A stretch of 64,000 nt of DNA from Betaproteobacteria bacterium (GCA_016717855.1 JADKEV010000005.1:186001-250000); one strand, 5' to 3'. Shown: positions 52,391 to 62,456, numbered from the stretch's first letter. Translations and numbers: made by a program. The notes: generated by a model from the letters alone, not told the origin.

Positions 52391-53224
52391 TCAAACCCGC
52401 GTGCTGAACGGCGAGGCAGTCTGGAAGAACTCTCCGCGCATCAGGACCGAGGGTGGCAAGCCGAACATCTGGTAGAAGGTCCGGGTCAGGTGCGCGGCGT
52501 CGGCAAAATCGGAATCGGCCGCCGCGGCGGCGATGGTGCGTTCGCGGCCGATCGCGAGCATGGCCCGGGTCAGCTTGCGCCAGAGCATGTAGCGCCGGAA
52601 GGGCAGGCCAGTCTGCTCCTTGAACAGATGCGCGAAGCGGCCCGGGGACAGGTGCACGCGGGCCGCGGCGGCGTCGAGTGACATCCTGAGGTCGTCCGAA
52701 TCCCGGATCGCCCCGAGCACGGTGGAGACACGCTCGTCCAGCCGCCGCGTCGGCGGCGCGCCGGCGCAGAGGGCGAGCACGCAATGGCGCACCAGGTCCC
52801 CGATCGCCAGGCTCTCGAGCGGACGCTCCAGGAAGGTCCGGAGTTCCCGGACGCAGGTTTCCAGCCGCGAATCCGGGACGAGCGTGATGTCTTCGACGAG
52901 CGCCGTGCGCAGCCAGGCGCCTTCGCTCGATTCCGGGTCGACGAACAGCATGGCCCCGGTCGCGCCCTGGCCGTTGAACGAGTGCTCGACGTCGGGCCGC
53001 ACGATGATGCCGCGTGCCTCGCGCCACTGGCCCGCGGTGGCGCGGATGCCGGCCATGCCGTGGATCGCCACGAAGATCTGGATGGCGTGATGCGAATGGG
53101 GCGGCACCTCTCCTCCTGCCTGGCCCACCGCAAGGAATCCGCCGTCCCACAGATACCAGCGCGGTGACCAGTTGCCTGTCCTGGCCGCAGCAGAGCGCAT
53201 AGCAGGTTTGTTCAAGTCCTTCAT
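52391..53224 (-). CDS. AraC-family transcription regulator
   Basis: The 277-residue product has an N-terminal cupin-like sensing domain (PPHSHHAIQIFVAIHG, with His residues suitable for a ligand) and a C-terminal AraC domain with two helix-turn-helices (VHLSPGRFAHLFKEQTGLPF and DSDFADAAHLTRTFYQMFG). I start at the ATG at 53224, with a weak GAAGG upstream; an earlier in-frame start would add 33 residues. It is divergent from the FixH-like lipoprotein/peroxidase/monooxygenase genes and may control them. Confidence 0.82.
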   Translation of the reverse strand: MKDLNKPAMRSAAARTGNWSPRWYLWDGGFLAVGQAGGEVPPHSHHAIQIFVAIHGMAGIRATAGQWREARGIIVRPDVEHSFNGQGATGAMLFVDPESSEGAWLRTALVEDITLVPDSRLETCVRELRTFLERPLESLAIGDLVRHCVLALCAGAPPTRRLDERVSTVLGAIRDSDDLRMSLDAAAARVHLSPGRFAHLFKEQTGLPFRRYMLWRKLTRAMLAIGRERTIAAAAADSDFADAAHLTRTFYQMFGLPPSVLMRGEFFQTASPFSTRV

Positions 53225-53334
53225 GGCCTTCGTCCAAGAAACCGGCCCGGCACGTTCAATACCCGGCGCCTCATGTTCCGTATCGTTCTCTCCGTGGCGC
53301 GCCGATTCCGGCGCGCAGACCACCGGAGACCAAA

Positions 53335-53814
53335 ATGTCCTTCAATACCCAGCGTAACAAAAAACCCGCATGGCGGCGAATCGCCCTTTCCGCAGCAGTC
53401 GTCGCCGTGACCCTCGGCGCGTCCGCGTGCGGCCACCTTCACCTGATTGCGGGCGGCGCGGAGCGCCCGGCCGCTGCCGAGTTCGGCCTCGGGCCCCGCC
53501 CGTCGGCCGCCCAGCTCTACACGGCGACGCTGCTGCCGCGGCAGCCGCTGCGGCTGCGCCAGCTCGAAACGGTGCCGGTGCGGATCGCGGACGCGAGCGG
53601 CCGGCCGGTGGCGGGCGTCGCCATCGCGGTCTCCGGGGGCATGCCGGAGCATGGGCACGGGCTGCCGACGCAACCGCGCGTCACGCGCGCGCTGGCCGAC
53701 GGAGTCTACGAGATCGAAGGCGTGCGCTTCAGCATGGGCGGCTGGTGGCAACTGACGCTCGCGATCGAATCGCCGGCCGGCGCGGACAGCGTCACCTTCA
53801 ACCTCAGTCTGTGA
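53335..53814 (+). CDS. YtkA/FixH-like exported lipoprotein
   Basis: The 159-residue product begins with a basic N-terminus and a lipoprotein signal (lipobox GASAC, Cys32). The C-terminal half has a YtkA/FixH-like beta-sandwich (SGGMPEHGHGLPTQPRVT and FSMGGWWQLTLAIESP), a domain family often associated with copper or haem-copper assembly. The His residues of MPEHGHG could bind metal. The di-haem peroxidase gene starts eight bases after its stop, so the pair likely works together. Confidence 0.7.
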   Translation: MSFNTQRNKKPAWRRIALSAAVVAVTLGASACGHLHLIAGGAERPAAAEFGLGPRPSAAQLYTATLLPRQPLRLRQLETVPVRIADASGRPVAGVAIAVSGGMPEHGHGLPTQPRVTRALADGVYEIEGVRFSMGGWWQLTLAIESPAGADSVTFNLSL

Positions 53815-53822
53815 GGCCGGCC

Positions 53823-55088
53823 ATGACACTTCCCATCCGGCTGCGCCTGGGCGCCGCCACGCTCGCGTCGCTGCTCGTCATCGGCTCCGCAGGGGCGTCG
53901 GGCCGCGGCCCGGCGGAGCGCCTCAAGCTCGAGGACGTGACTGCGTTGGCGCTGGACTCGCTGCCGCCTCTGCCGCGCGATGCCGGCAACGTGCGGGCCG
54001 ACGAGCCGGCAGTGGCGGACTTCGGCCACCGGCTGTTCTTCGACGCGCGCCTGAGCGCCAACGGCCAGGTCTCCTGTGCCACCTGCCACGATCCCCGGCG
54101 CGAGTTCCAGGACGGCGCGCCGCTGGCCAGGGGCGCCGGCACGACCGATCGCCGCACCATGCCCATCGCCGCGACGGCGCACAGCCCGTTCCTCTTCTGG
54201 GACGGGCGCAAGGACAGCCTGTGGGCCCAGGCCCTCGGCCCTCTCGAGAGCGCCGTCGAGCACGGCGGGACGCGGGCCCAGTACGCCCACGTGATCGCAA
54301 GGCATTACCGGCAGGACTACGAGCGGCTGTTCGGCGCGCTGCCCGACATGCGCGAAGTCCCGGCGAGCGCGGGACCGCTCGGCGACGCGCGGGCGCGCGC
54401 CGCCTGGAACGGCATGTCCCGGGTCGATCGCGACGCGGTCACGGCGGTGTTTGTGAACGTCGGCAAGGCGATCGCCGCCTACGAGCGGCGCATCGGGTAT
54501 GGCGCCTCGCGCTTCGACCGCTTCGTCGCCGCCTGGAAGCGAGACGGGAAAGCGCCGGCCGACGTGCTGCAAGCCGACGAGCTTGCCGGCCTCGCCTTGT
54601 TCGTCGGCAAGGCGAACTGCACCCAATGCCACAACGGGCCGCTGCTCACCAACAACGAGTTCCACAACACCGGGATCCCCGCGCGCGCCGGGCTTCCCGA
54701 CGATCGCGGCCGCAGGCCCGCGGTGGCCGCGGTGCAGTCCGACGAGTTCAATTGCCGCAGCCGCTGGAGCGACGCGCGGCCCGGGGAATGCGCGGAGCTC
54801 GAATTCCTGGCGACCGCATCCGCTGCGCTGGAGCGGGCCTTCAAGGTGCCTTCTCTGCGCAATGTCGCGGAGCGCGCACCGTACATGCATGCGGGCCAGA
54901 TCGCCACGCTTGCCGACGTGCTGCGCCACTACAACCGCGGCCCCGCGGCCCCGGCCGGGCGAACGGAACTCAAGCCGCTGGGGCTAGCCGCGGAGGAACT
55001 GCGCCAACTCGAAGCATTCCTGCGCACGCTGAGCGGCGGCGTCACCGGGCCGGCCGGATATCTGGCCCCGCCTTCCTCCCATGAGTAG
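53823..55088 (+). CDS. Di-haem cytochrome c peroxidase/MauG family protein
   Basis: The 421-residue exported protein (signal peptide to about residue 25) has two c-type haem sites, CATCHD at 85-90 and CTQCHN near 262, the layout of bacterial cytochrome c peroxidase and MauG. The first site is followed by FQDGAPLARG and the LFWDGRKDSLWAQALGPL motif of the family. It would reduce H2O2 or oxidise a protein substrate in the periplasm. It follows the FixH-like lipoprotein and precedes a flavoprotein monooxygenase. Confidence 0.86.
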   Translation: MTLPIRLRLGAATLASLLVIGSAGASGRGPAERLKLEDVTALALDSLPPLPRDAGNVRADEPAVADFGHRLFFDARLSANGQVSCATCHDPRREFQDGAPLARGAGTTDRRTMPIAATAHSPFLFWDGRKDSLWAQALGPLESAVEHGGTRAQYAHVIARHYRQDYERLFGALPDMREVPASAGPLGDARARAAWNGMSRVDRDAVTAVFVNVGKAIAAYERRIGYGASRFDRFVAAWKRDGKAPADVLQADELAGLALFVGKANCTQCHNGPLLTNNEFHNTGIPARAGLPDDRGRRPAVAAVQSDEFNCRSRWSDARPGECAELEFLATASAALERAFKVPSLRNVAERAPYMHAGQIATLADVLRHYNRGPAAPAGRTELKPLGLAAEELRQLEAFLRTLSGGVTGPAGYLAPPSSHE

Positions 55089-55103
55089 AACCAGGAGAGA
55101 TTC

Positions 55104-56246
55104 ATGAACCATCCAGCACGAGCCCGCGTCCGCCCGGTTGCCGGGAACCGACGCGCGGCGACGCCCGATGCGCGCGCCGACTTCGACACGCTCGTGATCG
55201 GCGCCGGACAGGCAGGACTCGCCGCCGGCTACTTCCTCGCGCGCGCGGGGCTCCGCTTCGGCCTGCTCGATGCCGGCGACGCGATCGGCGCGTCCTGGCA
55301 GCAGCGCTGGGACTCCCTGCGCCTGTTCACCCCGGCGCGTTACAACGCGCTGCCCGGCCTGCCGTTTCCCGGCGAGCGTTACGCCCTGCCCGACAAGGAC
55401 GCAGTCGCCGCCTACCTGAGCGACTATGCCCGGAACTTCGCGTTGCCGGTCCGGCTCGGGACCGCGGTGACGCGACTGCATCGCCTCGCCGGGGGATTCG
55501 CCGTGGAGACCGCGGGCCGGGAAACGCTGACGGCCACGTCGGTGATTGTCGCGACCGGCGCGAACCAGCGGCCTTACACGCCGGCGTTCGCGTCGGCGCT
55601 CACCCCGGAGATCGTCCAGCTTCATTCGAGTCAGTATCGGCGGCCATCCCAGATCCCGGAGGGCGAAGTGCTGGTTGTGGGGGCCGGCAATTCGGGAGCG
55701 CAGATCGCGCTGGAACTCGCGGCATCCGGCCGGAGCGTCCGGCTGTCCGGCCGCGACACCGGCGCGCTACCCCGGCGCCTGCTCGGCCGCGACATCTACG
55801 ACTGGCTCTGGCCGACCATGATGCGGCCTGCGGTGGACAGCCGCATCGGCCGCCGCCTGATGCGCGGGCGCCTGTTCCGCGGCGATCCGCTCATTGGCAT
55901 CCCCCCCGGCGCACTCGGCGCGCCGGGCCTGGAACGTGTCGCGGCGACAGTCGCTGTCGAAGGCGGCCGACCGGTACTCGCGGACGGGCGCAAGCTGCGC
56001 GATGTCAGGGCGATCGTCTGGTGTACCGGCTTCCGGCCGGACTTCGGCTGGATCGAACTGCCGGTGCTCGGCCTCGACGGGTATCCAATTCATCGCCGCG
56101 GCGTGGCCGATGGCCTGCCCGGCCTCGCGTTTCTCGGACTGCGTTACCAGTACCGGATGGGCTCCGCGCTGCTCGGCGGCGTCGGTGAGGACGCAGACCA
56201 CGTGGCGGGCCGCATCATCGCCCACGTCGTTGCCGGCGGGGGCTGA
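55104..56246 (+). CDS. Flavin-dependent monooxygenase-like protein (CzcO type)
   Basis: The 380-residue product has an N-terminal FAD motif GAGQAGLAAGY near residue 32, the WQQRWDSLRLFTPARY segment characteristic of the CzcO/FMO-like group, an NADPH motif VVGAGNSGAQIALEL near residue 193 and the ATG triad VIVATGANQRPY. The CTGFRPDFGW motif near the C-terminus is typical of the group. The substrate is unknown. It lies 15 bases after the peroxidase stop, same transcript. Confidence 0.8.
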   Translation: MNHPARARVRPVAGNRRAATPDARADFDTLVIGAGQAGLAAGYFLARAGLRFGLLDAGDAIGASWQQRWDSLRLFTPARYNALPGLPFPGERYALPDKDAVAAYLSDYARNFALPVRLGTAVTRLHRLAGGFAVETAGRETLTATSVIVATGANQRPYTPAFASALTPEIVQLHSSQYRRPSQIPEGEVLVVGAGNSGAQIALELAASGRSVRLSGRDTGALPRRLLGRDIYDWLWPTMMRPAVDSRIGRRLMRGRLFRGDPLIGIPPGALGAPGLERVAATVAVEGGRPVLADGRKLRDVRAIVWCTGFRPDFGWIELPVLGLDGYPIHRRGVADGLPGLAFLGLRYQYRMGSALLGGVGEDADHVAGRIIAHVVAGGG

Positions 56247-56314
56247 GAGTCGGGACGCCGGCACACCGCGCGATCGGGCCGTTCCGCCGCGCGCTGCGGT
56301 AACATTCCGCCACC

Positions 56315-57064
56315 ATGCCCACCGCCCTGATCGCCGACGACGAGCCGCTGCTTGCCGACCAGTTGCGGCGCAAGCTCGCGCAGCTCTGGCCGGAACTCGA
56401 GATCCGCGCCGTCGTGAGCAGCGGCCGCGCCGCGGTCGACGCGGCCGCCGACCATCATCCCGACATCTGTTTTCTCGACATCCGGATGCCGGTGATGAAC
56501 GGCATCGAGGCCGCGCGCCTGATTGGCGGCGAATCGCGCGTCGTGTTCGTGACCGCCTACGACGAGTACGCGATCGACGCGTTCGAGCGCGGCGCGGTCG
56601 ATTACCTGCTCAAGCCCATTGCCGAAGACCGGTTGCGCGCCACCATCGCGCGGCTGCGCGCGGCGGTCGCGCAGCCGCCGGCGGACCTGTCCACGCTGCT
56701 CTCGCAACTGGCCGGACGCCTGCAGCCGCAAGCCAGCGCATACCTGTCGTGGGTCCGGGCCGGCGTCGGCGACACGGTGCGGCTGATCGCGATCGAGGAT
56801 GTGCTGTTCTTCCAGGCCGGCGACAAGTACACGCGGGTCGTGACCCGGACGGGCGAAGCGTGGATCCGCACCACGATCAAGGAACTCGCGGCGTCGCTGG
56901 ACCCGGCGCGCTTCTGGCAGGTCCATCGGTCCACGCTCGTCAACGTGCGCGAAATCGCGTCGATGGAACGCACGAACCGGGATTCCGGCGAGTTGCGCCT
57001 GAAAGACCACCCCGGGCGGATCGACGTCAGCCGGGGGTATCTGCACCGGTTCAGGCAAATGTAG
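56315..57064 (+). CDS. LytTR-family response regulator
   Basis: The 249-residue product has a receiver domain (acidic DDE at 8-10, phospho-acceptor Asp55 in FLDIRMPVMNG) and a C-terminal LytTR DNA-binding domain (residues ~150-249, with YTRVVTRTGEAWIRTT and FWQVHRSTLVN). It is the probable partner of the kinase at 51287, but is separated from it by an AraC gene and three redox genes. LytTR proteins usually bind direct-repeat sites. Confidence 0.88.
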   Translation: MPTALIADDEPLLADQLRRKLAQLWPELEIRAVVSSGRAAVDAAADHHPDICFLDIRMPVMNGIEAARLIGGESRVVFVTAYDEYAIDAFERGAVDYLLKPIAEDRLRATIARLRAAVAQPPADLSTLLSQLAGRLQPQASAYLSWVRAGVGDTVRLIAIEDVLFFQAGDKYTRVVTRTGEAWIRTTIKELAASLDPARFWQVHRSTLVNVREIASMERTNRDSGELRLKDHPGRIDVSRGYLHRFRQM

Positions 57065-57144
57065 GCACGGCGCCGCCACGTACGGGACGCCGGAGGGCGC
57101 CGCCGCAGCCCACGCAGAATCCGCCCGGACGCGCCCGGCAGGAA

Positions 57145-58647
57145 TTACTTTTCGTACTGCTGCCGCAGGATGTTCTTCTGCACCTTGCCCATGGTGTTGC
57201 GCGGCAGGTCGGCGACCATGTACACGTACTTGGGCATCTTGAATCCGGCGAGCTGGGGTTTGAGCGCGGCGATGATCTTGTTCGACGTGAGCCGGGCGTT
57301 CGGCTGCGCGACGACCACCGCGGTGACCGCCTCGCCGAAATCGGGATGCGGGATGCCGATGACGGCCGACTCGAGGACGCCCGGCAGCGAGTCGATCAAT
57401 TCCTCGATCTCCTTCGGGTAGACGTTCAGGCCGCCGGTGATGATCAGGTCCTTGGCGCGGCCGACGATCTGCAGGTAGCCGTTCGCAGGCAGCCGGCCCA
57501 TGTCGCCGGTGCGGAAGAAACCGTCGGCGGTGAAATCTTCGGCGGTCTTCTCCGGCATGCCCCAGTAGCCGCGGAACACGTTGGGACCCTTGACCTCGAT
57601 GCCGCCGATGTCGCCTGCCGGCACGCTCTTGCCGTCGGCGCCGGTGACGCGCACGCTCACGCCCGGCAACGGCGGCCCGACGGTGCCGCCGATCCGCTCG
57701 CCGAACAGCGGGTTGGAGGTATTCATGCCGGTCTCGGTCATCCCGTAGCGCTCGAGTATGCGCACGCCGGTGCGTTCCTCGAACGACGCGAAGGTCTCGG
57801 GCAGCAGCGGGGCGGAGCCGGAAATGAAGACGCGCACCGTCGCGCAGTGCTTGCGCCCAAACTCCGGGTTCGCCAGCAGCCGCGTGTAAAACGTCGGCAC
57901 GCCCATCATGACGCTCGATCGCGGCAGCAGTTCCAGCGCCTCTTTCACGTCGAATCTGGGGCAGAACCACATCCTGCTTCCGGAAAGCAGCACGCAGTGG
58001 ATCGCGACGAACAGGCCGTGCACATGATAGATCGGCAGCGCGTGGTAAAGCACATCGGCCGCGGAGAACGCCCAGTACTCGCCCAGCGTGAGCGCGTTCG
58101 CGGCGAGATTGCCGTGCGAGAGCATCGCGCCCTTGGAGCGGCCCGTCGTCCCCGACGTATAGAGGATGGCGGCGAGATCACCTTCCTGCAACGGCACCGG
58201 CTTGAAATCCTCGAAGCAGGTCCGGATTTCGTTGATCAGCGAGCCCTGGTCGCGGTCGTCGAGCGTGAAAATGCGCATCCGCGGCGTGGCGATCGCGGAC
58301 ATCGAGCCCATCGCATCCGGCGAACAGACGATCACGCGCGGCTTGGCGTCGAGCAGGAAGTAGGACAGCTCGCGTTGCTGGTAACCGGTGTTCAGGGGCA
58401 GGTAGACCAGGCCGGCGCGCAGGCACGCGAGGTACAGGCAGACCGCGGTCGCGGACTTTTCCACTTGCGCGGCGACGCGGTCGCCGGCCACGCAGCCGGC
58501 CGACACCAGCGCGTGCGCGATCTGTGCCGAGCGCGCATCGAGCGTCCTGTAGGTTACGGTGGCCCCGCCGGGCAGCAGCAGGCAGGGTTGATCGAGGTCG
58601 GCCGGGAACCGGCGTCTCATCAACCGGTAAAGGTTGGCATCGCGCAT
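57145..58647 (-). CDS. matB: Malonyl-CoA synthetase-like acyl-CoA ligase (MatB)
   Basis: Adenylate-forming enzyme that activates malonate (or a similar acid) to the CoA ester. The 500 residues include the P-loop YTSGTTGRSKGAML near residue 165, the RYGMTETGMNTSNPL motif near residue 292 (typical of MatB), GFFRTGDMG and the GRAKDLIITGG hinge, and the catalytic Lys in the C-terminal RNTMGKVQK motif. No malonate decarboxylase is adjacent, so it may serve malonyl-CoA supply. It is monocistronic. Substrate is inferred from the motif. Confidence 0.82.
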   Translation of the reverse strand: MRDANLYRLMRRRFPADLDQPCLLLPGGATVTYRTLDARSAQIAHALVSAGCVAGDRVAAQVEKSATAVCLYLACLRAGLVYLPLNTGYQQRELSYFLLDAKPRVIVCSPDAMGSMSAIATPRMRIFTLDDRDQGSLINEIRTCFEDFKPVPLQEGDLAAILYTSGTTGRSKGAMLSHGNLAANALTLGEYWAFSAADVLYHALPIYHVHGLFVAIHCVLLSGSRMWFCPRFDVKEALELLPRSSVMMGVPTFYTRLLANPEFGRKHCATVRVFISGSAPLLPETFASFEERTGVRILERYGMTETGMNTSNPLFGERIGGTVGPPLPGVSVRVTGADGKSVPAGDIGGIEVKGPNVFRGYWGMPEKTAEDFTADGFFRTGDMGRLPANGYLQIVGRAKDLIITGGLNVYPKEIEELIDSLPGVLESAVIGIPHPDFGEAVTAVVVAQPNARLTSNKIIAALKPQLAGFKMPKYVYMVADLPRNTMGKVQKNILRQQYEK

Positions 58648-58830
58648 GGGGACAGAAAGAAAACGAGTCCCCCGATTCTAACAGCCCCGCTCGCAGTCGA
58701 CGGTGCGGGAAGCCCGGATTCCGCCGGGCGGAGCGGGTCCGGGAATCACCGGCCAGTTCGGCTTCCCTCGTCCCTGCCCCTTCGCCCCGGGGGAGACGGG
58801 AACAAAGCGGGACTCGGCGTTCCTTGCCTG

Positions 58831-59667
58831 CTATTCGATGTTGAGGCGCCGCCAGATCTCGGTCGTCAGGCCGGCCTGGTTGAGGGTGTAGAAGTGCAAT
58901 CCGGGCGCGCCGCCGGCAAGCAACCGCTCGCACAGCCCGGTGACCACGTCGAGGCCGAATGCGCGTATCGACGCGGCATCGTCGTAATACTTTTCCATCC
59001 TGATGCGCACCCAGCGCGGCACTTCGGCGCCGCAGCCCTCGGCGAAGCGCAGGATCTTGGAAAAATTGTGGAAGGGCATGATGCCCGGCACGATGGGCAC
59101 GCCGATCCCGGCCGCGCGCACCGCGTCGACGAACGCGAAATACGCATCGGGGTTGTAGAAGAACTGGGTGATCGCCGCGTTCGCGCCGGCGCCGACCTTG
59201 CGCGCGAACGCCTGGAAATCCGCCTCCGGCGACCTCGACTGCGGGTGATACTCCGGATAGCACGCCACTTCGATGTGGAACCGGTCGCCCGTTTCCTTGC
59301 GGATGAATTCGACCAGTTCGTTGGCGTAGCGGAACTCGCCGGGATCGCCCATTCCGGAAGGCAGGTCGCCGCGCAGCGCGACCAGGCGGACTATGCCCGC
59401 CTCGCTGTACACCTTGAGCAGCTCCCGGATCGACTCACGCGTCGAGCCTATGCAAGAAAGATGCGGGGCCGCCGAGAGGCCCTCGCGCTGGATTTCCAGC
59501 ACGGTCGCGACCGTCTTGTCGCGCGTCGAGCCGCCCGCGCCATGGGTGACCGAAAAATACGCGGGGCCGAGCGGCGCGAGCTGACCGCGGACCACGCGCA
59601 GCTTTTCCGCGCCCTCCTGCGTGTTCGGCGGGAAGAACTCGATGCTGAACAGCCGCTCCGCGATCAT
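58831..59667 (-). CDS. metF: Methylenetetrahydrofolate reductase
   Basis: FAD enzyme reducing 5,10-methylene-THF to 5-methyl-THF for methionine synthesis. The 278-residue length is typical of bacterial MetF. Motifs include IEFFPPNTQEG near the start, SVTHGAGGSTRDKT and ALRGDLP, and the IVPGIMPFHNF segment near residue 192. It overlaps the ketopantoate reductase-like gene by four bases (ATGA) and lies downstream of ahcY, so this is a methyl-cycle cluster. The 183-base gap to matB shows only a weak GC-rich hairpin (GCCCGG/CCGGGC near 58720). Confidence 0.94.
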   Translation of the reverse strand: MIAERLFSIEFFPPNTQEGAEKLRVVRGQLAPLGPAYFSVTHGAGGSTRDKTVATVLEIQREGLSAAPHLSCIGSTRESIRELLKVYSEAGIVRLVALRGDLPSGMGDPGEFRYANELVEFIRKETGDRFHIEVACYPEYHPQSRSPEADFQAFARKVGAGANAAITQFFYNPDAYFAFVDAVRAAGIGVPIVPGIMPFHNFSKILRFAEGCGAEVPRWVRIRMEKYYDDAASIRAFGLDVVTGLCERLLAGGAPGLHFYTLNQAGLTTEIWRRLNIE

Positions 59668-60593
59668 TCCTGGCCTGCCTTGCCGCCGATATAGGGCTTG
59701 AGCGCCGCGTACAGCGTCCGGTTCACCGGCGCGACCGAGCCGCGGGCGGCGTACATCCGTGCCACGGCGCCGCAGAGCCAGGGCGCCTCGAGCCGGTTGC
59801 CGGCGCCGAGGTCGTTCTGCATCGACGAGCGCATCGCCGGGGACAACGAATCGAGGAACTCCATCTGCGCGGCGACCAGACCCTCGGGCAGCGCGACGCC
59901 ATGCGCATGCGCCAGGCGCAGCGTCTCCTGCATCGACGCCTCCATCGTCGCCCGCAGGTCCGGATCAGCCCGCACGACGCCGACCGGCTGGCGCGAGACC
60001 GCGGTCACGCCGGACAGCGCGTTGAGGAACACGAACTTCTCCCACAGCGCGCGCCGGATATCGAGCGTTATCTCGGCGTCCATGCCCGTGGCCTTGCACG
60101 CGATGCTGAAGGCATCGAGGACCGGGCGCTGCGCCTCCTGCAGCGGACCGAAGCGCAACTTGGCCATCGAGCCGATGGTTGCGATCACGCCCGGTTCGCG
60201 GATGGTCGCCGAGATGTAAGCGACGCCCCCCGCAATGCGCTCGCGCGGGATCGACTCGCCGAGCACGTCGACCGCCTCGACCCCGTTCTGGAACGGGATG
60301 ACGACCGTTTCCGGCCCGACGCCCGACCCGATATCGCGCCCGGTCTGCGCCAGGTCCCACAATTTCACGGTGACCAGCACCACATCCGCGATCCTGAGTT
60401 GCGACGGATCGTCGGTCGCATCGGGCTGCGGCAAATGGAGCGCGCCATTGTCGCTCTCGATGCGCAGCCCTCCTGCGCGCATCGCGGCCAGGTGCCGGCC
60501 GCGCGCCAGGAACTGCACGTCGTTGCCGGCCACCGCCAGGCGCGCCCCGAAATATCCGCCGACCCCGCCGGCGCCGATCACTGCGATGCGCAT
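59664..60593 (-). CDS. Ketopantoate reductase (PanE/ApbA) family protein, second copy
   Basis: The 309-residue protein starts with the NADPH motif GAGGVGGYFGARLAVAG and has the QNGVEAVDVLG segment and the Lys/Asn region LWEKFVFLNALSGVTA of the family. At 309 residues it is nearer the usual PanE length than the first copy, making it the better candidate for ketopantoate reductase. Its stop overlaps the metF start (ATGA), implying co-transcription with the methyl-cycle genes, which has no obvious biochemical reason. Confidence 0.82.
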   Translation of the reverse strand: MRIAVIGAGGVGGYFGARLAVAGNDVQFLARGRHLAAMRAGGLRIESDNGALHLPQPDATDDPSQLRIADVVLVTVKLWDLAQTGRDIGSGVGPETVVIPFQNGVEAVDVLGESIPRERIAGGVAYISATIREPGVIATIGSMAKLRFGPLQEAQRPVLDAFSIACKATGMDAEITLDIRRALWEKFVFLNALSGVTAVSRQPVGVVRADPDLRATMEASMQETLRLAHAHGVALPEGLVAAQMEFLDSLSPAMRSSMQNDLGAGNRLEAPWLCGAVARMYAARGSVAPVNRTLYAALKPYIGGKAGQE

Positions 60594-60653
60594 GCTTGCT
60601 CCTGTTCAGTGAACCTGCTGTCTTCCGTTACGCCCGCGGCCCCGCGCCGGATT

Positions 60654-60785
60654 CGTAGGATGGGTGGAGCGCAGCGATACCCATCTTGTCGATCCGCACG
60701 GAAACGCAATACACGCCTCGGAATGCCATCGTACGAACATCGGATGGCATTTCTTCGAAAGCGACGATGGGTGTCGCTGCGCGCC
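60654..60785. repeat. Pair of inverted dispersed repeats with an inner hairpin
   Basis: A complete repeat at 60654-60685 (CGTAGGATGGGTGGAGCGCA then GCGATACCCATC) is followed by an inverted partial copy at 60766-60785 (GATGGGTGTCGCTGCGCGCC). Between them AATGCCATC (60722-60730) and GATGGCATT (60743-60751) form a perfect nine-base-pair hairpin. The unit lies between ahcY and the ketopantoate reductase-like gene and resembles a REP-type doublet. Confidence 0.55.
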
Positions 60786-60790
60786 TTCCG

Positions 60791-62221
<1,431 letters not shown>

Positions 62222-62353
62222 GTGCGTCTCCTCGCTGACAAGTTGCAAACTGCGTGCAAGATGGGGCGACGGGCGCGGATGGGGCCGGCGAGAAGAGTTC
62301 GGGGATTCGCCGCCCGCATCACGCACCCTGCACTACCCCGGTTACGTGAAAGC

Positions 62354-62422
62354 GAGCGCCGTTGAACCTGACACCCTGAGCCTGGCCCGCATGGACATGC
62401 GGGTCGCAACGCTCCTCAGGGG
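62354..62422 (-). promoter_or_regulatory. S-adenosylhomocysteine (SAH) riboswitch of ahcY
   Basis: Read on the minus strand, this 69-base element has the SAH riboswitch plan. P1 is CCCTGAG/CTCAGGG (seven pairs), the conserved GAGGAGCGTTGC follows, P2 is CCCGCA/TGCGGG around a TGTCCA loop, then CCAGGCTC, and GTTCAACGGCGCTC, whose CGCTC pairs with GAGCG to make the pseudoknot. This matches the known family consensus (GAGGAGCGYUGC ... CCAGGCUC ... GUUCAA-CGGCGCUC). It starts right at the predicted transcription start and lies 132 bases before ahcY. Confidence 0.92.
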
Positions 62423-62428
62423 AGCCGG

Positions 62429-62456
62429 ATTATAGCAAGTCCGGACGCCGCCGCAA
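62429..62456 (-). promoter_or_regulatory. ahcY promoter
   Basis: On the minus strand a TTGCGG -35 (62456-62451) and a perfect TATAAT -10 (62434-62429) are 16 bases apart and predict a start near 62422, exactly where the riboswitch begins. The rest of the 464-base gap between ahcY and the CBM9-like gene, roughly 62457-62670, shows no gene and only a weak TACACT box at 62590-62595. Confidence 0.6.

Noticed and set aside
55894..59694. A plus-strand open frame of 1266 codons across the monooxygenase, LytTR, matB and metF genes
   Set aside because: It runs through well-supported genes in other frames, translates to Arg/Ala/Gly-rich sequence with no family features, and is a by-product of high GC content.
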